IMG/VR virus record: IMGVR_UViG_3300005821_000007
Coordinates: 1-30,939 of that record
Source: a virus
DNA length: 30,939 nucleotides
Direction: 5' to 3' (one strand)
Part shown: positions 19,030 through 26,667 of the stretch, piece after piece
Numbering within the stretch: position 1 is the first letter of the stretch
Layout: each line of letters begins with the position of its first letter
Made by a program: the position numbers and the translations under genes
The notes under the pieces: generated by a model
Database searches by the model: none
What the model saw: only the letters and a program-made list of their open reading frames with translations
What the model was told of the DNA's origin: nothing

Positions 19030-21924
19030 ATGGACAATCGGTTAGCGTCATTACGCAGGATTCTGCGTATACACATCAATTGGCTGACCGTAAAGTTGCT
19101 CGGTAAAGAGCTAGTCTCAAAAGAGGAGCTAGCTGAACTGAAGGACTACGGAAGGCTTGACCTGGGGGACGAGGTAGGACTTATAGAAAGTTCCTTCGTT
19201 CTTGGCCGTACCAGTGCGCTCTCCAAGAAATCCGAATATAAAGACATCACCCTAGAGAAGCTCTCGATGCTCAAGAAGAGAAAGTTCTCTTCCATCGAGA
19301 AGCTCGCAATTAGAGAAGCAAAGCTCCACGCCTCGCGCCGTCTTCAGATTCTGTCAGAAGAGGCTGCCGCTGGAGCTTTCGCGCGTGTGAACAAGGCCAC
19401 CCAGGACCTCATCGCTGATGCCACCGCAAAGGACATCATCCAAGAGGAACTAGCCCTGGCCTTAGCTGAGAAGAAGACCCGCAAGCAGTTGGCCACCTCC
19501 GTAGGCAACAAGCTCGGCGCTGACCTCACAGCGGGGTTCCGCAAGCTACTCGTCACAGAGATGCACAGAGCCAAGACTCGTGGCGTTGCTATGGCGATTT
19601 CCAACAAGGTGGACATCTACTCCACCTCTGAGGGTGCGCAGTCTATCGTTAGCGTAGTTCCCAACAGGGGAGCATGCAAGGACTGCGAAAACCTGTATCT
19701 CTCAGAGACAGGCGATCCCAGAACATTCAAACTATCGGACCTTGTAGGACAGGGTACCAACGCCGACCCCGGCATTAGCCATGCCCGCACGCATGGGCTA
19801 CACCTAGGCTGGCGTCCAGTTATGCCCCCGGCACACCCTAACTGCTTCTGCGAGCTGGTGTACGTCCCCGCAGGCATGGGCTGGAAGAACGGCAAGCTGG
19901 TAGTTGTAGACGAGCTAAAGTACAAGGAGCAAATCAGCAAGGCTGTTGACAAAAGCACCATGTCCGCTACGATCAAGCCTCATGGCGCACCAAGCAACCA
20001 GGGCGATAAGACACCCAAGCCTGGTAGTTTGCCAAAACTAGGAGGAGACGCTCCTGCTCTAGATGTATCCGCACACGCATCCACCCCAGAACCCACACAA
20101 CAACAGCAAGAACCTGCTGGAGACTCTAGGGAATATGATTACTGGGCACCAAAGTCAGGAGTCCCTCCTACAGGAGAGGGCTGGGAACAAGCAGAGGATA
20201 GCCAAGCATGGAGGCGTCCTAAGGGCTGGGCCGATGTAGGCGAAGGCGAGGACGAAGGCAACGAACGACCAACTATGTCCCCGGAAGAGAACATCGTTGC
20301 GAGACAGAAAGTAAAGGACTACAGCCACAAAGAGCACTCAGTTGCCGAAGCCAAAGATCACATCCAGAACGGAGAAGTAATCAACTCTGTTTCTATGAAA
20401 AAGATGGAGGAGTCAGGCGAGGGCTTGGCAGGCATAAATGATACGTTCAAACAGGACATAGCCGGAAACGGATCAAAGCTTACGAAGCCAGGTAACGCAG
20501 CGTTCGGCTCTGATATTCAAAGAGAAGCTTCTGCGTATTCGGGCTTTGTTCTGGGCGGATGTGGCGACAGATGCTCACCCACCTTTATCTCAACTAAGGA
20601 CAAGCAACCATCCAGTGGTATGGCTTGGCTGGGTGACTACCGCAATGCCATGACAGCCATCGACAGTATTTACCACCGTCCCGAAGGTCCTTCGAAACGA
20701 AGTGATGCCGAAAACCTAGTTCAAGGCCTACTAGATATGGCTCCAGACAAGGACGCAGCTGTTGAACAGATGTCCAGGATAACAATCATGGACATGGTTC
20801 ACAACAACACTGATAGGCACGTTGAGAACCTTATGGTTAATGAGGACTTCTCGGACATACAAGCTATTGACCACGGCTATTGTTTTGAGCCAGGACTTCA
20901 GTCATATAAAAGCAAAATACATCAGGGGTTCAATGCCACCGGCAGGCACTTGAAGATACCCGCCAGTGTGCGGGAGCGCCTTGAGAAGACCTCCTATGGT
21001 GACATGAGGCAGGCCCACGGCGATCACCTCCAGGAGTGGCAAATAGCTCAGACCTATATGCGCATGCAGTATGTTATGCACATCGCTGACGAGAATGATG
21101 GCAACTTGCCCTATGACGCTTTCCAAGGCGATTACACAAAGGATCGCCTAATAGGCAATGCTCGCTTCGAAGACTTTATGGTAGACTGGATTGATACCCA
21201 CTCCGCAGATCCAGACAGCCCACACCACGCCGCAGCAAAGCGCTTCGACCAAGTAGGAGTGTTCGTAGATCCTGCCAACGTCAGAGCCGAACCATATGTT
21301 ATGATGACAAGGCTGGGCGTAGGAGAGAACTATACTTACGAGCAAGAGGTAAGGTCAGAGAAGGCCGCCGCCGAGGCTTATAGAAACCCAGGTGCCCCGT
21401 GGGTCTTGGCTGCTAAAAACAAACAAGATGACATGATAGAGGCCATCAACGCTCCTCAACTAAAAGAGGCTAAAGCTAAGCAGGATGCTGCGATGAGGAT
21501 CTACCAAGACGCTCAGCATGAGATCTTTGAGTTCAAGAGGCTCAATAAAGATCCAAACGATGAATATTGGGCGATGCAGGAAGCAATTCAACCTTTAGCC
21601 AAAAAGTACAAAGAGGCTCGGAAAGAGTTCGTCGATTTGAATACTAAGACCGAAAACCTAAAGACCCGAGAGCGCCGCATGTTCAACATCGTTCCTGAAG
21701 GTTTCCGAGAGAAGTTCGACGAGCTTGAAGAGAAGGTTAACAACGCTAGGGAGGATAGGCGTGTTGGCAGGCGTGGAGCCAGGGCCTATAGAATGGAACA
21801 CGGCACGAGGGTTAAGTCACCAGCGGAGATAGAGAAAGAGAAGCGCCACGGCGCACCTGAAGGCTTTAAGGCGTGGCAGAGTGAGGGCAATAACGCTGAT
21901 GGTGCGACCACGGAAAGGGACTAA
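19030..21924 (+). CDS. MuF-type head protein fused to PI3/4-kinase/HipA-like domain
   Basis: A 964-residue fusion. Residues about 100-285 form the MuF/SPP1 gp7-like minor head domain: LLVTEMHRAKTRGVAMA, Cys216 and Cys219 in ACKDCENLYL, TFKLSDLVGQGTN, and PPAHPNCFCEL (266-276). A linker with SGVPPTGEGW follows. The second half has a kinase-like core: a probable ATP-binding Lys in GSKLTKPGN, then IMDMVHNNTDRHVENLMV with Asp595, His597 and Asn600, and QAIDHGYCF with Asp614. This matches the catalytic and metal-binding loops of PI3/4-kinase and HipA-like enzymes. A coiled-coil tail fills the last 200 residues. MuF proteins are packaged and may be ejected with DNA, so the kinase may act in the host; that last step is inference. 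Confidence 0.85.
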   Translation: MDNRLASLRRILRIHINWLTVKLLGKELVSKEELAELKDYGRLDLGDEVGLIESSFVLGRTSALSKKSEYKDITLEKLSMLKKRKFSSIEKLAIREAKLHASRRLQILSEEAAAGAFARVNKATQDLIADATAKDIIQEELALALAEKKTRKQLATSVGNKLGADLTAGFRKLLVTEMHRAKTRGVAMAISNKVDIYSTSEGAQSIVSVVPNRGACKDCENLYLSETGDPRTFKLSDLVGQGTNADPGISHARTHGLHLGWRPVMPPAHPNCFCELVYVPAGMGWKNGKLVVVDELKYKEQISKAVDKSTMSATIKPHGAPSNQGDKTPKPGSLPKLGGDAPALDVSAHASTPEPTQQQQEPAGDSREYDYWAPKSGVPPTGEGWEQAEDSQAWRRPKGWADVGEGEDEGNERPTMSPEENIVARQKVKDYSHKEHSVAEAKDHIQNGEVINSVSMKKMEESGEGLAGINDTFKQDIAGNGSKLTKPGNAAFGSDIQREASAYSGFVLGGCGDRCSPTFISTKDKQPSSGMAWLGDYRNAMTAIDSIYHRPEGPSKRSDAENLVQGLLDMAPDKDAAVEQMSRITIMDMVHNNTDRHVENLMVNEDFSDIQAIDHGYCFEPGLQSYKSKIHQGFNATGRHLKIPASVRERLEKTSYGDMRQAHGDHLQEWQIAQTYMRMQYVMHIADENDGNLPYDAFQGDYTKDRLIGNARFEDFMVDWIDTHSADPDSPHHAAAKRFDQVGVFVDPANVRAEPYVMMTRLGVGENYTYEQEVRSEKAAAEAYRNPGAPWVLAAKNKQDDMIEAINAPQLKEAKAKQDAAMRIYQDAQHEIFEFKRLNKDPNDEYWAMQEAIQPLAKKYKEARKEFVDLNTKTENLKTRERRMFNIVPEGFREKFDELEEKVNNAREDRRVGRRGARAYRMEHGTRVKSPAEIEKEKRHGAPEGFKAWQSEGNNADGATTERD

Positions 21925-21927
21925 TAA

Positions 21928-22161
21928 ATGGCTGAAGAAGAGACAAAAGAGAACGAGATTGAGTTCATTGCTTACGGCAAGAATGAGGAAGTCGTGGGAA
22001 CCGTTTGGTGGAATGGCAAGAAAGTGGACTCAGATTCACACATATTGCTTGGAAGATTACGAGACCTTGAAGTTAAGGGTCTTACAATAGATGATGGGGT
22101 AGAGTTCTTGAATGAACTCCCCGGTAGATTCAGAAGCTACCTGACAGCAAGGAAACTATAA
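21928..22161 (+). CDS. small acidic protein, unknown
   Basis: A 77-residue protein. The first half forms probable beta strands (IEFIAYGKNEEVVGTVWWNG), the second a helix (DDGVEFLNELPGRFRSYL). Start three bases after the MuF stop. The TAATG overlap couples it to the next gene. No family recognised. Confidence 0.65.
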   Translation: MAEEETKENEIEFIAYGKNEEVVGTVWWNGKKVDSDSHILLGRLRDLEVKGLTIDDGVEFLNELPGRFRSYLTARKL

Positions 22162-22640
22162 TGCTACGTAAATGTATATATGGAGGAGGAGATGGCTGCT
22201 CACGCCAGGGCGGGGATGGTTCTCTCCAGCATGGTAATACTTTTGTCCATCGCTACCCTACTATTGAAGAAGCAGGGAGGCCTGTGGGCTCCTTCGTAAA
22301 GTCTGCAAACCCAGCGGATGAAACCCCTCAATCTATCGCAGATTTCACTATTGCCTTTGATGAGGATAACACTTCTGCTATTATGTCATTAGTTCTGTCA
22401 AAGAGCATTGATGTAGAAGAACTCATCAAGTCGCTCTATGACTTCGACCTGGAGACTGAGGAAGGCATCGAGAAGTTGCTTGAGCTTCTTCCAATCATGG
22501 ATCCAGATATCGTTGTTGAGATGGTAGAGAAGATTTGGCCTGGGTATACTGTAGATCAAGCAGACCCCGACCTCCTAAGAGCCGAGATTAAAGGCTATCT
22601 CTTAGACTATCTAGGAGAGGATGAAGATGCATCTATTTGA
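22161..22640 (+). CDS. hypothetical head-operon protein
   Basis: A 159-residue protein. The N-terminal segment contains a Cys/Gly-rich stretch (CIYGGGDGCSRQGGDGSL), then a VLSKSIDVEELIKSLYDFD helix carrying the shared KS-type peptide, and an acidic helical tail. Function unknown. It shares 14 bases with the following PAS gene. Confidence 0.6.
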   Translation: MLRKCIYGGGDGCSRQGGDGSLQHGNTFVHRYPTIEEAGRPVGSFVKSANPADETPQSIADFTIAFDEDNTSAIMSLVLSKSIDVEELIKSLYDFDLETEEGIEKLLELLPIMDPDIVVEMVEKIWPGYTVDQADPDLLRAEIKGYLLDYLGEDEDASI

Positions 22641-23133
22641 GATTACACTCACATGCTCTGCTGCAGGAGCCATAGTAGCCTGGCTCTGGTCACTCCACAA
22701 GGTAAAGATGATGGAACACAATCTGGATAGCGCTACTTGTCTTGTTAGGAAGAGGACAGTGGCCCTCCACAACCTGGAGAAGTTGATTGAGAACAGCCTT
22801 ACCGCGTTCTCCCAACTAGAAGTATTCGCAGAAAAGACAATAGACGGGATGGTGGTAGTGAAGGATATAGATGAGGAAGATTCCCACTTCGTTTATGCCA
22901 ACCCGGCTATGAGTGAAACATTAGGCTACACACAGGATGAGCTTATAAGCCGTCCGTGGAGAGATTTCTTGGTAACCACATCGAAGGATCAAGCCGACAA
23001 GCTAGACCAGCAATGCTGCGGGGTTCTAGCTGAGTACCGATGTAAGAGTGGAGAGAAGAAGCTACTTTCTGTTTCGTCCTGCCCTGCTGATGAAGAGGGC
23101 TATGTATATGCTGTTTTTAGAGAGATAAAGTAA
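22627..23133 (+). CDS. membrane-anchored PAS-domain protein
   Basis: A 168-residue protein (ATG at 22627 is preferred because AGGAGAGG ends six bases upstream; an ATG at 22621 gives two more residues). An N-terminal membrane helix (SAAGAIVAWLWSL) is followed by a helical linker with coiled-coil character. A PAS domain at about residues 65-168 shows DGMVVVKDID, FVYANPAMSETLGYTQDELI, RPWRDFLVT, AEYRCKSGEKK and a closing YVYAVFREI strand. PAS domains sense ligands, redox state or light, or form dimers. There is no kinase or other output domain, so it would signal by protein contact, for example with the following membrane and helix-turn-helix-like proteins. Confidence 0.85.
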   Translation: MHLFEITLTCSAAGAIVAWLWSLHKVKMMEHNLDSATCLVRKRTVALHNLEKLIENSLTAFSQLEVFAEKTIDGMVVVKDIDEEDSHFVYANPAMSETLGYTQDELISRPWRDFLVTTSKDQADKLDQQCCGVLAEYRCKSGEKKLLSVSSCPADEEGYVYAVFREIK

Positions 23134-23357
23134 TGGCCAACAAAGCAGACCTTACAGGAGGAAATGGTTGGCAAGAGTATCAGCGTTTGGTCCTTTACGA
23201 ATTGAAAGCCCACACCGACACCCTAGCGGAGTTTGGTGCAGAGCTTACGACCGTTAAGGTTGAGATCGGTATGCTCAAAGTTAAGGCAGGCCTATGGGGT
23301 TTGCTAGGCGGTTTGATCCCTGTGGCTATCGCTGTTGTTTCTAAGATGGTAGAATGA
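23133..23357 (+). CDS. XhlA-like coiled-coil membrane protein
   Basis: A 74-residue protein: a coiled-coil-like helix (residues 10-48, YQRLVLYELKAHTDTLAEFG) followed by a C-terminal membrane helix GLWGLLGGLIPVAIAVV. This layout, with the WGxxGGxxP turn entering the membrane, is like haemolysin XhlA-type phage proteins that accompany holins. It is coupled by TAATG to the PAS gene. A holin or holin-partner role is only a possibility; no endolysin is in view. Confidence 0.7.
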   Translation: MANKADLTGGNGWQEYQRLVLYELKAHTDTLAEFGAELTTVKVEIGMLKVKAGLWGLLGGLIPVAIAVVSKMVE

Positions 23358-23575
23358 GTCTAAACGAACGACAATTCAATACTATGGATTTACTGGTTCT
23401 AAAGAACCTACAGCAGCTTGGTCCCAAAACCAAACTACAGCTCATGCAAAAAGGCGTACATTCGGCAATGGTCAATCGCCTCGAAGAATTAGGTGTTCTC
23501 ACCAAAGAACACGACCCAGCAACAAACCTAAACTACTACACGGTGAATAATGACTGTTTCGACACGGGGACATAA
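23354..23575 (+). CDS. small winged-helix-like protein
   Basis: A 73-residue protein with the helix arrangement of a minimal winged helix-turn-helix: TMDLLVLKNLQQLG, TKLQLMQKGV, SAMVNRLEELGVLTKE, then a wing-like TNLNYYTVN. It overlaps both neighbours. It may regulate transcription or be a small structural protein; the DNA-binding call rests on pattern only. Confidence 0.5.
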   Translation: MSLNERQFNTMDLLVLKNLQQLGPKTKLQLMQKGVHSAMVNRLEELGVLTKEHDPATNLNYYTVNNDCFDTGT

Positions 23576-25094
23576 AGGACACGCGCATCGCTGGACTCTT
23601 AGACAGGGTCCTCAGATCGTTTCGTCCGTAACAGAAGGTGCAGACCACCGGCACGAGGTAAGAGGCAACCTATCTGGTCCTCCTATCACTGTTGGTGATA
23701 AGCATATTCACGAGTTGATGATGGATCACATACTTGTGCAATCGGGACCTCCTGTTGAGCAGTCAGAGGCTAAGAAAGATATGGATGACTACGGAACAGG
23801 CCTAGGCACTCCTAGGGACCTAAGCAAGGGCATGATGCCTGACATGGTGGATCCAGATCACTCCTACGTGTTCAAGTCTGGTGAGTTTGGTCTATACGAT
23901 TACTGGTACATTGACAACTTCCACAACTACTGGAAGTACTCTAACGCGCCGGAAGGCACCCCAGACTACGACCCAACTCTTGGCATTCCGCTAATGGCTA
24001 AGGACCAGCCCATGCCAGCAGAGAACCCTCAGTTCTTTACCGCAGATGGCCAAAAGCGCAGCCAGGCAGTTCCCCCAGACATGATGCCTGAAGAGAACCC
24101 AGACTACAACTCCCTAGACCCCAGAAACATTTGGTATGAGATGTACGAGCGCGACGTTGATCGACGCTACATCTACCTGGACTCTGACGTTCGAGAGAAC
24201 TTAGACCTGTGGGTTCAGTACCAGCTTCGCGTCACAGACGCCAATATTCCAAAGCTTCGTAACTTCGCGAGAGAAAAGTTCACATCCGAACACCCCAAGG
24301 ACAAAGTCATAGGGGCCATGCTTCTGCTTATGGATCAGGGCCTTTATGAGCTTGAGGAGCTGGCGGAAGCCACAGTCTCCGACCTGTCTTTCATCGACAA
24401 GACTGTGAAGCTACTAGGACGCAAGTTCCTTTGTGACCCAGACCTGCTTGACTTCTTGACAAGCCTGCAAGGCCCTAGAGACCCTGCAGCTCCTCTGTTT
24501 AGCATTATCTCTATGCAGGGAGAAGGAAAGCTTGGCGTAAAGCATCTAGCTTCCATCTTCAAATACCTCAGGGTATCTCCAGCCTACCTCCTCTCCTGGC
24601 ACGCCAGCCACATCTACTCGCGCATCATCAACCGCCTAGCCTTTGAGGACTTCGATCCTGATGAAGTAGACGGAGAAACTCTTAGTGAGTTGAAGAGAGT
24701 GTTTGGGACCCAGAAGGATTTGCAGTATCTGGTAGACCCCAAGCTCAGAGACTTACTGCTTGAAAACTACGGCACTACCGTCCAGAAGAGTATTGTGCCG
24801 AGAATCGACGCAGACGACTATACTGCTCTCACCGTGTTCTCCGACCTTGTAGGTCGCCGGGACGATGAGATTGAGTTCTCCACCTGGCTCCACGCCCAGC
24901 CTATGCACGACATATCTCCAGAGGAGCAGGCAGAGGTTGACGCCGCTGTAGCAGCCTCTAATGAAGAAGCCGCCGCAGAAGAAGAAGGCGAAGACAGCTC
25001 CGGTACGGATGCAGACGGCAACATAGTGGAATCAGAAAACGCCGACCAGGAAGCTGGGGCAGTTGACACTGACCAAGAAAAGGTGGCAGAGTAA
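23550..25094 (+). CDS. topoisomerase IB-like protein, probably catalytically altered
   Basis: A 514-residue protein. The N-terminal 60 residues have three His-x-His elements (GHAHRW, DHRHEV, KHIHEL) like a YmaF-type metal motif. Residues about 205-410 read like the core of eukaryote-type topoisomerase I: RYIYLDSD, KDKVIGAMLLLMDQ, LLGRKF, PLFSI and SPAYLLSWHASHIY, then FGTQKDLQYLVDPKL, reminiscent of the active-Tyr segment (GTxK..YLDP). The arginines expected in the motifs equivalent to LALRAGNE and FRTYNAS are absent (here LYELEEL and YLLSWHAS). The protein may therefore bind DNA but not cleave it. An acidic tail ends the protein. It overlaps the previous gene by 26 bases. Confidence 0.55.
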   Translation: MTVSTRGHKGHAHRWTLRQGPQIVSSVTEGADHRHEVRGNLSGPPITVGDKHIHELMMDHILVQSGPPVEQSEAKKDMDDYGTGLGTPRDLSKGMMPDMVDPDHSYVFKSGEFGLYDYWYIDNFHNYWKYSNAPEGTPDYDPTLGIPLMAKDQPMPAENPQFFTADGQKRSQAVPPDMMPEENPDYNSLDPRNIWYEMYERDVDRRYIYLDSDVRENLDLWVQYQLRVTDANIPKLRNFAREKFTSEHPKDKVIGAMLLLMDQGLYELEELAEATVSDLSFIDKTVKLLGRKFLCDPDLLDFLTSLQGPRDPAAPLFSIISMQGEGKLGVKHLASIFKYLRVSPAYLLSWHASHIYSRIINRLAFEDFDPDEVDGETLSELKRVFGTQKDLQYLVDPKLRDLLLENYGTTVQKSIVPRIDADDYTALTVFSDLVGRRDDEIEFSTWLHAQPMHDISPEEQAEVDAAVAASNEEAAAEEEGEDSSGTDADGNIVESENADQEAGAVDTDQEKVAE

Positions 25095-26251
25095 TGGAAC
25101 TAGATCTATTTGACTCCTGGGAGCCTATCACGAAAGCAAGGAAGCCCCTTGGCCTAGAGAACTGGAAGCGCCTTTCCCACATGGCAGAGCAGCTAAAGGG
25201 CAAGAAGGCAGCCGACCTGACCTTCACCACCAGCTACCCTGGCCACGAGGGCAAGAAGAAGACCCTAGGGTCTATTGAGGGCAACCTCCATTTCCTTCTG
25301 GGATATGGCAACCCTGCCTTCCACTTTGCCCCCTACCACTGGATGGTAATGGATCCTAACCTCAATGAGGAGGATGCGCTCATTCTCCACAGCACCAAGG
25401 GCCACCCTTCCCGACCAGAGCTTTGGGAACGTGCAGAGCTTGAAATGGACGACGAGGGGGATCAAATCGAAGGACAGCCCCATCCATCCGTAGCTGACGT
25501 TCGTGAGATGGTCAAAGTTGCCAGAGCCAAGAAGGCCGAGAGCATCACCGTCGATTCGGGCATAGGAAACTACACAGCCATTCCATCTGAGGGATTGGTC
25601 TACGGCAACCACAACGACCACTCATACTCCTGGGCCATGGTCAAGGACTCCTTCTTCGCTGCAGCCAATCCTGAGCTGATGGAGAAGATGAACGAGGCTC
25701 AAGAAGCCCACACTGCTATGGAAGCAGAAATCTCCTACACAGCAGAGCCAGAGGAAGAGACCTCCGAAGTTCCTGAGATTCCAGAAATGGTCAAGCACAT
25801 CGCTTACCAGTACATGGGCGAGGCCTTCGAGGACACAACCTACTCGCTAGTCAAGTCCCACTTCCCTGTGCCTAGCTCAACGGTCCCCGTAGAGTCAGTC
25901 AAGGGTACGACTCTGTATGGGGTGGTTACGACCAACTCCATCGACTTCTACGATAGAGAGGGCTGCCCAGTAAACGTTTCTGTGTATGATATCCCCTTCA
26001 CCAGCTTTGACCTGACCAAGGGCGGTAATATGTTCGCCAGCGTGGTTCATAGCTTCGGAGCCAAGTACTTCGGTATTACTCCAGACCTCGCGCAGTATGT
26101 AGTAGAGAACGCCCCACCGCAGGCCCCTAGGGTGCTTGAAGCTGAGGCTTCGCCCAACTTCGGTGATGTTGGCGGGACCTACGCAGACCTAGAGAACCTA
26201 GACAAAGCAATAGTCATAGAGGAAGACGGAACCTATCGGGTGGTGGTTTAA
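25094..26251 (+). CDS. hypothetical head-operon protein
   Basis: A 385-residue protein of mixed composition. An N-terminal part (about 1-120) is His/Trp-rich (NPAFHFAPYHWMVMDPN); a central acidic linker follows; the C-terminal half has VESVKGTTLYGVVTTNSIDF and a strand-rich region. No family recognised. It begins in a TAATG overlap and is coupled to the next gene the same way. It is near the end of the head operon, so a virion role is inferred. Confidence 0.65.
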   Translation: MELDLFDSWEPITKARKPLGLENWKRLSHMAEQLKGKKAADLTFTTSYPGHEGKKKTLGSIEGNLHFLLGYGNPAFHFAPYHWMVMDPNLNEEDALILHSTKGHPSRPELWERAELEMDDEGDQIEGQPHPSVADVREMVKVARAKKAESITVDSGIGNYTAIPSEGLVYGNHNDHSYSWAMVKDSFFAAANPELMEKMNEAQEAHTAMEAEISYTAEPEEETSEVPEIPEMVKHIAYQYMGEAFEDTTYSLVKSHFPVPSSTVPVESVKGTTLYGVVTTNSIDFYDREGCPVNVSVYDIPFTSFDLTKGGNMFASVVHSFGAKYFGITPDLAQYVVENAPPQAPRVLEAEASPNFGDVGGTYADLENLDKAIVIEEDGTYRVVV

Positions 26252-26493
26252 TGAGTAATACAGTATTCCTAGCCTGTTCCAAGTGCCACGAGATGGTCAT
26301 CAAGAGCATTGATGGCGAGATCAAGATGAGGACCAAGATTCTCCTCATCTCTGAGGAAAAGGGAGCACGCGCCGTCTGCAAAGGATGTGGGGACGAGATT
26401 CCTATCCCTGTAAAGCTGGACGTTGACATGGTGAAGTCCCTCGCTCAAGAACGTTCACCTTCCCTTTATCTACGGTCTTTCGACAAAAAGTAA
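26251..26493 (+). CDS. small zinc-ribbon protein
   Basis: An 80-residue protein with CSKC (residues 9-12) and CKGCG, a four-Cys zinc ribbon as in the Com type of phage regulator, and a C-terminal SPSLYLRSFDKK close to the peptide shared by head proteins. Last gene of the head operon; the intergenic promoter region follows. Confidence 0.7.
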   Translation: MSNTVFLACSKCHEMVIKSIDGEIKMRTKILLISEEKGARAVCKGCGDEIPIPVKLDVDMVKSLAQERSPSLYLRSFDKK

Positions 26494-26502
26494 TCTTTTT
26501 AG

Positions 26503-26530
26503 TTGACAGTACGATAGGATGTTATATACT
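26503..26530 (+). promoter_or_regulatory. strong sigma70-like promoter of capsid operon
   Basis: TTGACA (26503-26508), spacer of 16, TATACT (26525-26530). It faces the prohead protease, scaffold and capsid genes with a leader of about 130 bases. Confidence 0.8.
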
Positions 26531-26537
26531 TAGTAGT

Positions 26538-26645
26538 GAAGCTTGAGGTCTCCACCTTATAGAGGGCTTCTGTACAGAATAGCCTTCTCCACAAAGGGAG
26601 TTACTTGACACCTATAAAACGTGTCTAGTGCTCCCTTTTTATTTT
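26538..26645 (+). terminator. structured leader ending in intrinsic terminator
   Basis: Stem GAAGC/GCTTC (about 26538-26572) competes with a second fold of GGCTTCTGTACAGAATAGCC. A long hairpin follows: AAAGGGAG (26593-26600) with CTCCCTTT (26631-26638), inner GACAC/GTGTC, then a T-rich tail. A transcript from the promoter at 26503 would meet this terminator before the protease gene. It may be an attenuator or end upstream read-through. Confidence 0.75.
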
Positions 26646-26667
26646 AGACTACAAGGTAATACTCAAT

